A stretch of DNA of 64,000 nt, taken from assembly GCA_902613545.1 (NCBI GenBank), contig CACMHW010000002.1, forward strand, positions 55,436 through 119,435, written 5' to 3'. The translations under genes and the position numbers were made by a program. Position 1 is the first letter of the stretch, and every line of letters starts with the position of its first letter. The notes beneath the pieces were generated by a model, which did not search any database, was not told the DNA's origin, and saw nothing but the letters and a program-made list of their open reading frames with translations. This document shows, one piece after another, positions 28,845 through 38,033 of the stretch. The DNA is from an uncultured Pelagibacteraceae bacterium. GTDB taxonomy: Bacteria; Pseudomonadota; Alphaproteobacteria; Pelagibacterales; Pelagibacteraceae.

Positions 28845-29398
28845 ATCTGAATTATCTCTTTTTCTTTTGCAGCCAGAATTTTTTCAATATTTTCTATACT
28901 CGTATCTGTTAATTTTTGAATATTTTTTTCAAAATTATTACTTAAATCTTCGGAAATTATTTTATCTTTCAATTTTTTTTTTAATTCTTCATTAGCCTCT
29001 CTTCTAATGTTTCTAATTGCAATTTTTCCTTTTTCTCCCATATTTTTTAATATTTTAATTAATTCTTTCCTTCTTTCTTCCGTTAGATCAGGGATTCTTA
29101 GTCTTATAGTCTGACCATCAATTTGAGGATTTATTCCGAGTTCAGATTTTTGAATGGCCGACTCTATAGGTGTTACATTCGTTTTATCCCAAACCTGAAC
29201 TGATATTAATCTTGCTTCTGGAACGTTAATTGTTGCAAGTTGTTCTACAGGCATTAGTTGCCCATAAACATCTACTTTAATTGTATCAAGCATATTTGTA
29301 TTAGCTCTTCCAGTTCTTAGTGTAGAAATATCTTTTTTAAAAGATTGGATACTTTTATCCATTTTTGAGGAATAACTTTTCTCATTAAATTCACTCAC
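28841..29398 (-). CDS. frr: Ribosome recycling factor
   Basis: 'LRTGRANTNMLDTIKVDVYG', 'EERRKELIK', 'AIRNIRREAN'. Confidence 0.96.
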   Translation of the reverse strand: MSEFNEKSYSSKMDKSIQSFKKDISTLRTGRANTNMLDTIKVDVYGQLMPVEQLATINVPEARLISVQVWDKTNVTPIESAIQKSELGINPQIDGQTIRLRIPDLTEERRKELIKILKNMGEKGKIAIRNIRREANEELKKKLKDKIISEDLSNNFEKNIQKLTDTSIENIEKILAAKEKEIIQI

Positions 29399-29401
29399 GT
29401 A

Positions 29402-30268
29402 TTATACTCCTTCTCCAACTTTATATCTTATAAAGTTTAGCACCTTTATCTCTTTTTCAAAACTGTTCTCTTTTAATATATCTGAAACTTTTTTCTTTGG
29501 GTCCATGATCCAAATCTGAGTTAAAAGTGAATTATCGTTTAAAAATTTTGAAATTTTACCTTTGGAAATTTTTTCAGCCATTTCTGGTGGTTTACCAGAA
29601 TTAGAAATTTCAGCTTTTATAATTTCTAACTCTTTATCAATAATATTTTTATCAATCCCTTTAGACTCAATAGCTAATGGGTTTGATGCAGCGATATGCA
29701 TTGCAATCTTAGATCCTATTTCATCATTTTTTCCTTTAATTATATTATCTAACTTAACAATAGAAACTATTTTACCAATATTTTTTTCTAAAGAGGAATG
29801 TACATAAAAAAAGTTTATACCTTTATCATTATCGAAAAAAAAAGATCTTCTTATAGTAATTTTTTCTCCAATTTTTGCTATAAGGTTTACTAAATTATCT
29901 TTTACCAAAATATTATTTTTCATCTTTGAGTCGTTTAATTTTTCTAAATTTCCCTTTAATATAAAATTCAATTCAGATAATTCTTTACAAAAACTTATAA
30001 AATTTTCATTTTTTGCAACAAAATCCGTTTCACTATTAATTTCAATTATAGAAATTTTTCCCTGTTCTTCTTTAACAAGAACTAACCCTTCAGAGGCTGT
30101 TCTGCTCATTTTTTTTGAAGCCTTTGCAATACCTTTTTTTCTTAAATATTCTACTGATTTATCTATATCACCTTTTGTTTCGTCTAGAGCCAACTTGCAA
30201 TCCTTGAACCCGACACCTGTCATTTCTCGAAGTTTTTTTATATTTTCTAATAAATTTTTATCTGACAT
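29402..30268 (-). CDS. tsf: Elongation factor Ts
   Basis: 'LREMTGVGFKDCKLALDETKGDIDKSVEYLRKKG', 'INSETDFVAKN'. Confidence 0.96.
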   Translation of the reverse strand: MSDKNLLENIKKLREMTGVGFKDCKLALDETKGDIDKSVEYLRKKGIAKASKKMSRTASEGLVLVKEEQGKISIIEINSETDFVAKNENFISFCKELSELNFILKGNLEKLNDSKMKNNILVKDNLVNLIAKIGEKITIRRSFFFDNDKGINFFYVHSSLEKNIGKIVSIVKLDNIIKGKNDEIGSKIAMHIAASNPLAIESKGIDKNIIDKELEIIKAEISNSGKPPEMAEKISKGKISKFLNDNSLLTQIWIMDPKKKVSDILKENSFEKEIKVLNFIRYKVGEGV

Positions 30269-30284
30269 TGAAAATTAAAAAAAA

Positions 30285-31028
30285 TTATTTTTTTTTAGTG
30301 GAAATCTTCTTAGTTGACTCTTCTTTTTTTTCTAGACCTTGAATATTTTTTTCAGCATCTTTGATTGTACTCTTTAAAAGTTCACAATATAAGTTTATTG
30401 ATCTTCGAGCATCATCATTACCTGGAATTGGAAAATCTATTCCTGTTGGATCTGAATTTGTATCTAATACTGCTATAATTGGAATACCAAGTTTTTTTGC
30501 CTCTGCTACCGCTAAAGATTCTATATTTGTATCGATGATAAATATTATATCTGGAGTCTTTTTCATGTCTGAAATACCTCCAAGTGATCTTTTTAACTTT
30601 TCCTTTTCTTTGCCAAATTTTAAAATTTCTTTTTTTGTAAAACCTAAGTTTTCTTTAGATAATTGATCTTCTAATTTTTTCAGTCTTTTAATTGAATTTT
30701 GAATAGTGTTCCAATTAGTAAGCATTCCTCCCAGCCAACGGTAGTTTACAAAGTATTGACCAGTTTCTTTTGCTAGCTCGCTTACCTGTTCTGATGCTTG
30801 TTTCTTGGTCGAAACAACAAGAAGCTTTCCTCCGCTTGAGATAATTTTGTGAACTTGAACAAGTGCGTTTTTAATAAACTCTACTGTTTGAGTAAGGTCT
30901 ATTATATGTATTGAGTTTTTTTCACCAAAAATGTACTTTTTCATTTTTGGGTTCCATCTTAACGTTTTATGGCCGAGATGTACTCCGGCTTCTAATAGTT
31001 GTTTAATATCTACTTTTGGTACGTTCAT
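30285..31028 (-). CDS. rpsB: 30S ribosomal protein S2
   Basis: '[25 protein letters not shown]', '[12 protein letters not shown]'; start moved to MNVPKVD (ORF track start is in the leader). Confidence 0.95.
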   Translation of the reverse strand: MNVPKVDIKQLLEAGVHLGHKTLRWNPKMKKYIFGEKNSIHIIDLTQTVEFIKNALVQVHKIISSGGKLLVVSTKKQASEQVSELAKETGQYFVNYRWLGGMLTNWNTIQNSIKRLKKLEDQLSKENLGFTKKEILKFGKEKEKLKRSLGGISDMKKTPDIIFIIDTNIESLAVAEAKKLGIPIIAVLDTNSDPTGIDFPIPGNDDARRSINLYCELLKSTIKDAEKNIQGLEKKEESTKKISTKKK

Positions 31029-31148
31029 TTTATTTTTCCGGTTAACCCACCACAGTAATTCCAAATTTTGGACCGGTAGGGATTTACCCTTGTAACTGTG
31101 TGCGAAATTAGCTTCTGATATATAGAAACAGATTAAAAAATCAATACT
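31029..31148 (-). ncRNA. Candidate structured 5' leader of rpsB (S2 autoregulatory-type element with pseudoknot)
   Basis: Stem 31095-31100/31051-31056 (CACAGT/ACTGTG), hairpins 31078-31090 (AGGG/CCCT) and 31060-31072 (TCCAA/TTGGA), possible pseudoknot 31072-31076/31038-31042 (CCGGT/ACCGG) just upstream of the ATG. Confidence 0.7.
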
Positions 31149-34100
31149 CTAAACAGTTATTTTTGTCACGTATTTCTTAGCTTTTAAGACCTTTAAATGA
31201 TTGAAATCAAATTTTCGATTTTTTTGAAAAGAATAATGAGCTTTTTTATTTTTTATTTTAACAATCAAACTTATCTCGGTTTCCCCTTGTTTAGATAAAA
31301 TTTCTTTTAACTCATTTAATTTATAATTTTCGCTTAATTCAATTGTAACCTTGGAATACGGCTTGTTAAGCACTTCGTCTAAGCTTAATATTTTTTTAAC
31401 ATTTACTCTTCTAGGAGAATTTTCCGCAGCTTTGTCTTTTTGTACAGTTAAAACAAAGGACTCGGCTTCTTTTAATTTGTCTCTATTATTAATTAATACT
31501 TCTGAGAATAAAAATAGCTCAAATTCACCTTTTTTATCGCTGAATTTAACAATTGCGTATGGAGTACCTTTTGCGCTTTTTTTCTCCTGTATTGACATGA
31601 TAGTTCCGGCTACTAAACCTTCACTAGTTTCGTCTTTATTAAACTGATGAAATGAAGTTATTTTTAATTGATTAAATATTTCTTCATATTCATTTAACGG
31701 ATGGTTAGAAATGTAAAATCCAAGGGATTTAAATTCTTCGGTTAAAAGCTCTTTTTCTTTCCAAGGTTTTGAAGGTAAAAATTCAAATTGATTATCCTCA
31801 CCCTCGCTACTTCCAAACAGACTCGATTGATTATTTTCTTTATCTTGATTTATATTTTTATTTTGTTGAATAACTTTCGGAATTGAGATGAATATTTTAT
31901 TTCTATCTTTTTCAAAACAATCGAAAACCCCTGCTTTTGTAAGTCCCTCAAGTTGTAATTTATTTATATCTTTTGAGTCAACTCTTGATATAAAATTATC
32001 AAATGATTTATACTTTCCATTGCGTTCCCTTTCATTGATTATATTTGAAATTGCCTCATAACCAACATTTTTGATCGCACCTAAACCATAATAGATTTTT
32101 CCATTTAGTGCTTTAAATTCTGCAAAACATTTATTTATATCAGGTCTTACAATTTCAACTTTTAATCTTCTTAATTCCTCTACAAACTCTCTTAATTTTG
32201 AAGTATTGGTTAATTCTGTTGACATGGTAGCAGCAATAAAATCCTCTTTATGATAAGTTTTTAAATAAGCTGTTTGATAAGCAATCATTGCATATGCTGC
32301 TGCATGACTTTTGTTAAAACCATATTGTGCAAATGGTTCAATTTTTGTGAAAACAAAATTAGCAACATCTTTAGTAATTCCATTTTTAATTGCACCATTG
32401 ATAAATCTCTCTTTTTGTTTATCTAACTCAGCTTTTTTTTTCTTTCCCATTGCCCTTCTTAAAATATCAGCTTCTCCAGCGGTAAAACCTGCTAATGTTT
32501 GAGCGATTTGCATTACTTGTTCTTGATAAATGATGATCCCATACGTTGATTTTAAAATATTTTTTAGTATCGGGTGAATATAGTCTGGCTCTTTAAAACC
32601 ATTCTTGCAATCGTTGTAAATAGTGATATTGCTCATCGGACCTGGTCGATACAAAGCAACCAATGCAATTATATCGTCAAATTTATTTGGTTTCATTTGT
32701 TTTATAGCCTCTCGCATTCCAGCACTTTCTAATTGAAATAGACCTGTTGTCTCCCCAGTTGAAAGAAGTGAGAAAACTTTCTCATCGTTTTGATTTATTT
32801 TGGATATGTCTAAGTCTATGTTTTTTGTTTTTAATCTTTTTAAGGTTTTGTCAATAACTGTAAGAGTTTTCAAACCTAATAAATCGAATTTTACTAGACC
32901 AGCATTTTCTGATGAATACATATCGTATTGAGTTGAGGGCAATACAAGATTAGAACCATGGTCAACGTAAAGTGGAAATTGCTCTGCAAGTTTATCTCCT
33001 GCAATAACTACTCCTGCCGCATGGGTTGCCATATTTCTATTTAATCCCTCAAGTTTTAAAGATAGTTCTAATAATTTTTTTACCTTTGCATTATTTTTTA
33101 CCTCTTCTTTAAATCTTGGCTCTCTATCTATAGACTCTTGAAGAGTTAACGGTCGAGATGGATCAAAGGGTACCATTTTACATATTCGATCAACATGTCC
33201 ATAAGGTAGACCAATAACTCTACCAACATCTCTTAATACCATTCTTGCTTTAAGTTTTCCAAAAGTAATTATATGAGCAACGCCATCTTTGTACCTTTTC
33301 TTTAAGTATTCAAAAACTTGATCTCTTTTTTCCTCGCAAAAATCTATATCGAAGTCTGGCATTGAAATTCGATCTGGATTTAAAAATCTCTCAAAAATTA
33401 AGTCATATTCTATTGGATCAAGATCAGTGATATCTAGACAATATGCTACTAAGGATCCTGCTCCAGAACCTCTTCCCGGTCCAACAGGAATTGAATTTTT
33501 TTTAGCCCATTTTATATAATCCGAAACAATTAAAAAATAGCTGGAATAATCCATGGAATTTATAATATTTATCTCATGATCTAGCCGGTCTTTATAAATT
33601 TCAGCTATCTCTTTATGTGTTTTGGAAGAGTTCTTTTTTAAAATAAAATTTTTCATCCTATTTTCCAAACCCTCTTGAGCTTGTTTGGTTAATTCTTCCT
33701 TTGGGGAATTTAGATTGTCATTAGTTATCGAGGGTAAAATGGGCTTAGATTTATTTGGCTTAAAATTAAACCGTAAGTGAAAATTATAATTATTTTCTAA
33801 TGCTTCTGGTATATCAGAGTACAATTTTTCTAATTCTTCGTGGTTTTTTAAAAAGTGTTGATTACTAAATCTAAATCTATTTTTATCATCAACAAAATTT
33901 TTTTTTCCAATACAAGTCAATGCATCGTGTGCTTCGTACATATCTTTATCTAGATAAAATACTTCCTGAGTAGCAATCAAAGGGATCTGGGTGGATTTTG
34001 AAACATTTAAAAGGTGATTTTCAAAGTTTTTTTCGTTATTTTCATTGTGTCTTTGAATTTCAATATAAATTCTATTAGTAAAATGTTTTTTTAATAAATC

Positions 34101-34559
34101 AATTGTTTCATTGAAATTCTTTATTTTATTGAAATGTAACAATTTCCCAAAAAAATCTCTATAACTTCCAGTTAATAAAATTAAATCTTTACTATTTTTT
34201 ATTAAATCTGTTAAATTACAAGCAGGTTCCTCATCCTCATTACTTTTGAGATAACTAAGTGATGAAAGCTTCGTTAAATTTTTATAACCATCTTCTGTTT
34301 TTGCATATAAAGTTATTTTACCTATGATGTTATCTTCTTTTAAGTTTATTTGCGTGCCAATAATTGGTTGAGTACCAGCTTTTGATAATTTTTCAGAAAA
34401 TTCAAGTGCTCCACAAAGATTATAATTGTCAGCAAGACCAAGACATCTGATCTTTTTGGCTTTACAATACTCTGCAAGTTCATCAATTTTGATAGCTCCT
34501 TCACATATTGAATATTGAGTGTGAATTTTTATATTGTTGAATATATTATTAACGAGCAT
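31149..34559 (-). CDS. dnaE: DNA polymerase III subunit alpha
   Basis: PHP domain; 'PVGPGRGSGAGSLVAYCLDITDLDPI', 'PDFDIDFCEEKRDQV'. Confidence 0.96.
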   Translation of the reverse strand: MLVNNIFNNIKIHTQYSICEGAIKIDELAEYCKAKKIRCLGLADNYNLCGALEFSEKLSKAGTQPIIGTQINLKEDNIIGKITLYAKTEDGYKNLTKLSSLSYLKSNEDEEPACNLTDLIKNSKDLILLTGSYRDFFGKLLHFNKIKNFNETIDLLKKHFTNRIYIEIQRHNENNEKNFENHLLNVSKSTQIPLIATQEVFYLDKDMYEAHDALTCIGKKNFVDDKNRFRFSNQHFLKNHEELEKLYSDIPEALENNYNFHLRFNFKPNKSKPILPSITNDNLNSPKEELTKQAQEGLENRMKNFILKKNSSKTHKEIAEIYKDRLDHEINIINSMDYSSYFLIVSDYIKWAKKNSIPVGPGRGSGAGSLVAYCLDITDLDPIEYDLIFERFLNPDRISMPDFDIDFCEEKRDQVFEYLKKRYKDGVAHIITFGKLKARMVLRDVGRVIGLPYGHVDRICKMVPFDPSRPLTLQESIDREPRFKEEVKNNAKVKKLLELSLKLEGLNRNMATHAAGVVIAGDKLAEQFPLYVDHGSNLVLPSTQYDMYSSENAGLVKFDLLGLKTLTVIDKTLKRLKTKNIDLDISKINQNDEKVFSLLSTGETTGLFQLESAGMREAIKQMKPNKFDDIIALVALYRPGPMSNITIYNDCKNGFKEPDYIHPILKNILKSTYGIIIYQEQVMQIAQTLAGFTAGEADILRRAMGKKKKAELDKQKERFINGAIKNGITKDVANFVFTKIEPFAQYGFNKSHAAAYAMIAYQTAYLKTYHKEDFIAATMSTELTNTSKLREFVEELRRLKVEIVRPDINKCFAEFKALNGKIYYGLGAIKNVGYEAISNIINERERNGKYKSFDNFISRVDSKDINKLQLEGLTKAGVFDCFEKDRNKIFISIPKVIQQNKNINQDKENNQSSLFGSSEGEDNQFEFLPSKPWKEKELLTEEFKSLGFYISNHPLNEYEEIFNQLKITSFHQFNKDETSEGLVAGTIMSIQEKKSAKGTPYAIVKFSDKKGEFELFLFSEVLINNRDKLKEAESFVLTVQKDKAAENSPRRVNVKKILSLDEVLNKPYSKVTIELSENYKLNELKEILSKQGETEISLIVKIKNKKAHYSFQKNRKFDFNHLKVLKAKKYVTKITV

Positions 34560-35235
34560 TAACTCGTTTTATAGTACCTTGAGAAATATACAACTTGTAA
34601 TCGGCCCTGTTGGCAAGTTCTCTATTATGAGTTGCAAAAATTATTGTTTTTTTTAGTTTTTTTAATTTTAAAAAAAGTGAAAAAATTTCTTTAGAAGTTT
34701 TAAAATCTAAATTGCCTGTGGGCTCATCTGCTAAAATTATTTTGGTTTCTGCTATGAGAGCTCTAGCTATTGCTATTCTTTGTTGCTCACCTCCAGACAG
34801 TTGGTTTGGAAAATGTTTTGACCTATTAAAAATTTTTACATTTTTTAAAATTTGTTCGGCCTTTTTAAAAATCTCTTTAGTGTTTTCACCTTTGATTATT
34901 AAAGGCATCATCACGTTTTCAATTGCTGTAAAATCAGTTAGTAAATTGTTATCTTGAAATATAATTGAAACACTACTTCTTCTTAACTCATCTTTCTGAT
35001 AATTTGACAAGTGTTGAGTCTCTTGCTTATTTAAAATAATCTCACCTTTTGTAGGATCATCAAGTAGTGCTAATAGATGAAGTAGAGATGATTTACCTGA
35101 ACCCGAAGGACCTACTAAAGCCACCAGTTCTCCTTCTTTGATCTTAATATTAAAATTTTCAAATAATGTAATTTTACCATCTGCATGATTAAAGCTTTTT
35201 TTTAAATTATTTGTTTCTAGTATAATTTTATTCAT
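34549..35235 (-). CDS. lolD: Lipoprotein-releasing ABC transporter ATP-binding protein LolD
   Basis: Walker A 'GPSGSGKSSLLH', 'LSGGEQQRIAIARAL', LolD synteny. Confidence 0.9.
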   Translation of the reverse strand: MNKIILETNNLKKSFNHADGKITLFENFNIKIKEGELVALVGPSGSGKSSLLHLLALLDDPTKGEIILNKQETQHLSNYQKDELRRSSVSIIFQDNNLLTDFTAIENVMMPLIIKGENTKEIFKKAEQILKNVKIFNRSKHFPNQLSGGEQQRIAIARALIAETKIILADEPTGNLDFKTSKEIFSLFLKLKKLKKTIIFATHNRELANRADYKLYISQGTIKRVNAR

Positions 35236-36460
35236 ATCTTAAAGCTCTGAATGTACTCATCTTAGAAATTTTCATTGCCGGCAAATATGAGGCAATAGCT
35301 GAAATTATTATTGATATTAAAAAAATAATAAAAATGGAATTTAAATTAATTTCACTAGGTAATTTATCTAAAAAATAAATATCGGAAGGGAATATTTCTA
35401 AATTAAAAAAAGAGGAGAGAAAAATTCGTAATTTTTCAATATTAATTGAAAATAGAATCCCTAAAATTACTCCACTAATTGTAGCAAAAAATCCGATTGT
35501 CAAACCAGTAAGAAAAAAAGTTTTTTTTATAGATTTATTACTTAAACCTAATGTTTTTAAAATAGCTATTTCTTTAGTTTTGTTTTTAATAAGTATTGTT
35601 AAACCGGAAATTATATTAAAAGCAGCTACGACCACTATAAGAGAGAGGATAATAAACATTACGTTTCTCTCCACTTTAAGTGCGCTAAAAAGAGACTTAT
35701 TTAAATCTGACCACGTGTAAATGAAAAAATTTTGATTTATTTTCTCAAATTTTTTCTTATAATAATTGGCTTTAATAGGATCATCTAAGTATATCTCAAC
35801 ATTTTGGTCTTTTTCAGTTTTATCAAATATTGACAGCGCATCCTGTATATTTAAAAAAACTATATTTTTATCAAACTCTAAAAAACCAGTATTAAATATT
35901 CCACCAACTTTGAAGTTTTCTTGTTTTGGTAAACTCCCTAAAGGAGTAGATACAAATGCTGATGACATTAAATTTAATGTATCTCCCATCTGAAGATCTA
36001 AATCAAAAGCAAGTTCTGATCCAATAAATACATGATTTGACTTAAAATTTTCAAGTTTTCCCTTAGAAGTATATTCTTCAAAAAATTTAATTATATTTTT
36101 TTCATTTTTGTCAACGCCTTTTAAAATCACTCCTTTAGCATTATTGTTGCTAATTGTTATGCCTTCACCTGTATAAGATTTACTTAATCTAATTTCTTTA
36201 AAATTCTTTTTTATATTTACAATAAACTCTTCATCTATTTCAAAACTATTTGGTTGAATAACAACATGAGGATTAAGTCCTAAGATTTTATTAGTAAGAT
36301 CTGTTTTGAAACCATTCATCACTGACATCACAATAATTAAAATTGCTACGCCAAGCATTATCCCTAAAAAGGAGAATATCGAAATGATTTTTAAAAAACC
36401 TTCCTTTTTTTTAGGTCTTAAATTTCTTAATGAAATAAGTCTCTCTGCTTTTGTAAACAA
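35228..36460 (-). CDS. Lipoprotein-releasing ABC transporter permease LolC/LolE
   Basis: 'MSVMNGFKTDLTNKILGLNPHVVI', C-terminal FtsX-like domain; adjacent to lolD. Confidence 0.92.
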   Translation of the reverse strand: MFTKAERLISLRNLRPKKKEGFLKIISIFSFLGIMLGVAILIIVMSVMNGFKTDLTNKILGLNPHVVIQPNSFEIDEEFIVNIKKNFKEIRLSKSYTGEGITISNNNAKGVILKGVDKNEKNIIKFFEEYTSKGKLENFKSNHVFIGSELAFDLDLQMGDTLNLMSSAFVSTPLGSLPKQENFKVGGIFNTGFLEFDKNIVFLNIQDALSIFDKTEKDQNVEIYLDDPIKANYYKKKFEKINQNFFIYTWSDLNKSLFSALKVERNVMFIILSLIVVVAAFNIISGLTILIKNKTKEIAILKTLGLSNKSIKKTFFLTGLTIGFFATISGVILGILFSINIEKLRIFLSSFFNLEIFPSDIYFLDKLPSEINLNSIFIIFLISIIISAIASYLPAMKISKMSTFRALRYE

Positions 36461-36464
36461 TGTT

Positions 36465-37778
36465 TTAGCTTTTTAATTTTAATTGGATTTTATCAAGATT
36501 TAATATTTCGCTTTGAGAGTTTAATTCTTTAAATTCAAAATTATCTCCATCAGATTTTGAACCTATTATTATTTGATAAGGAACCCCAATTAAATCGTGT
36601 TTTTTAAATTTATTTGACATATTTTCATCAACATCGTCTAACAATACGTCAATATTTTGTTTTTTAAGTTTTTTATAAACTTTTTCAGCTTTTTCTAAGT
36701 TTTCCTTATTATTTTTAGAAATGCTTGGGATAATTACAACATCAAATGGCGATATTGATTTAGGCCATTTCATTATATCTTTGGTGTAATTTGCTTCAAT
36801 AATTGCACCAACCAATCTTGAAACACCTATTCCATATGAACCCATTTTTACTGACGTTTTTTTTCCATCTTTATCATCAATTAAACAATTCATAGGTTTA
36901 GAATACTTATCACTAAAATAAAAAATATGACCTACTTCAATTCCTTTGGTAATCATTTGATTTTCTTTTTTAACGTGATTATCAAAATCTGTTTTTTTAT
37001 ATTTTTCATCAGTGACTGCATATATTTTGCTTATATCTTCTCTCATTTTACTTAAGGAGCCATCATTAAGTTCATACTGGTTAAGATCGATATCAATAAT
37101 ATTTTTATCGGCGTAAATCTTACTTTCTCCAGTCTCTGCAATTATTACAAATTCATGTGAAAGATCTCCCCCAATAGGGCCTGTATCAGCAGCCATTGGT
37201 ATAGCTTTTAAACCTAGTCTGTTAAATGTTTTTAAATAAGAAAAAAACATTTTATTGTAAGATTTATTTGCCTCTTCATCTGAAAGATCAAAAGAGTATG
37301 CATCTTTCATATAAAATTCTTTACATCTCATAACTCCAAACCTTGGTCTGATTTCGTCTCTAAATTTCCACTGTATGTGATAAAGAAGTTGAGGTAGAGA
37401 CTTATAAGATTTAACACTTGCTCGGAATACATCTGTAATTAGTTCCTCATTAGTTGGTCCATAAAGCATTTCCCTACCTTGACGATCTTTAATTCTTAAC
37501 ATCTCTTCACCATAATCGTCATATCTTCCGCTTTCTTTCCATATTTCAGATGATTGTATTGTTGGCATCAACATTTCTTGAGCTCCAATTGCATTTTGTT
37601 CCTCTCTGACAATTTGCTCAATTTTTTTCATAACTTTAAAACCAAGTGGAAGCCAAGAATAAATACCCGCTGAAGATTGTTTTATCATACCTGTTCTAAG
37701 CATTAATTGATGTGATTTAATTTTTGCTTCTGCTGGAAGATCTTTCGAGATAGGTATAAAAAGTTTTGAAAGAAACAT
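36465..37778 (-). CDS. proS: Prolyl-tRNA synthetase (short form, no INS editing domain)
   Basis: 'SAGIYSWLPLGFKVMKKIEQIVREE', 'YGPTNEE', 'FRDEIRPRFGVMRCKEFYMKDAYSF'. Confidence 0.95.
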   Translation of the reverse strand: MFLSKLFIPISKDLPAEAKIKSHQLMLRTGMIKQSSAGIYSWLPLGFKVMKKIEQIVREEQNAIGAQEMLMPTIQSSEIWKESGRYDDYGEEMLRIKDRQGREMLYGPTNEELITDVFRASVKSYKSLPQLLYHIQWKFRDEIRPRFGVMRCKEFYMKDAYSFDLSDEEANKSYNKMFFSYLKTFNRLGLKAIPMAADTGPIGGDLSHEFVIIAETGESKIYADKNIIDIDLNQYELNDGSLSKMREDISKIYAVTDEKYKKTDFDNHVKKENQMITKGIEVGHIFYFSDKYSKPMNCLIDDKDGKKTSVKMGSYGIGVSRLVGAIIEANYTKDIMKWPKSISPFDVVIIPSISKNNKENLEKAEKVYKKLKKQNIDVLLDDVDENMSNKFKKHDLIGVPYQIIIGSKSDGDNFEFKELNSQSEILNLDKIQLKLKS

Positions 37779-38033
37779 TTATTGTAAAAATTCTCTTAAA
37801 TTTAATAGTTCTGCTTTAGCAAGATAATATATTACTGAAAATATTACAGTAGTAATTAAAGTAGTAATAAAAAATTTTTTTGCAATATTTGGATTTTTTG
37901 GAGCTCCGGGATCCATTCCCTCAATTTTTTCCTTAAAAACTTCCTTATTTGATTGAATTCCGATTGGCAGTACTGAAAAAAAAATTATCCACCAAATCAT
38001 TACGTAAACGATTATAGAGCCTGTTATACCCAT
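37779..38033 (-). CDS. DUF1467 family membrane protein
   Basis: Small two-TM protein between proS and rnj, typical alphaproteobacterial position. Confidence 0.75.
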   Translation of the reverse strand: MGITGSIIVYVMIWWIIFFSVLPIGIQSNKEVFKEKIEGMDPGAPKNPNIAKKFFITTLITTVIFSVIYYLAKAELLNLREFLQ

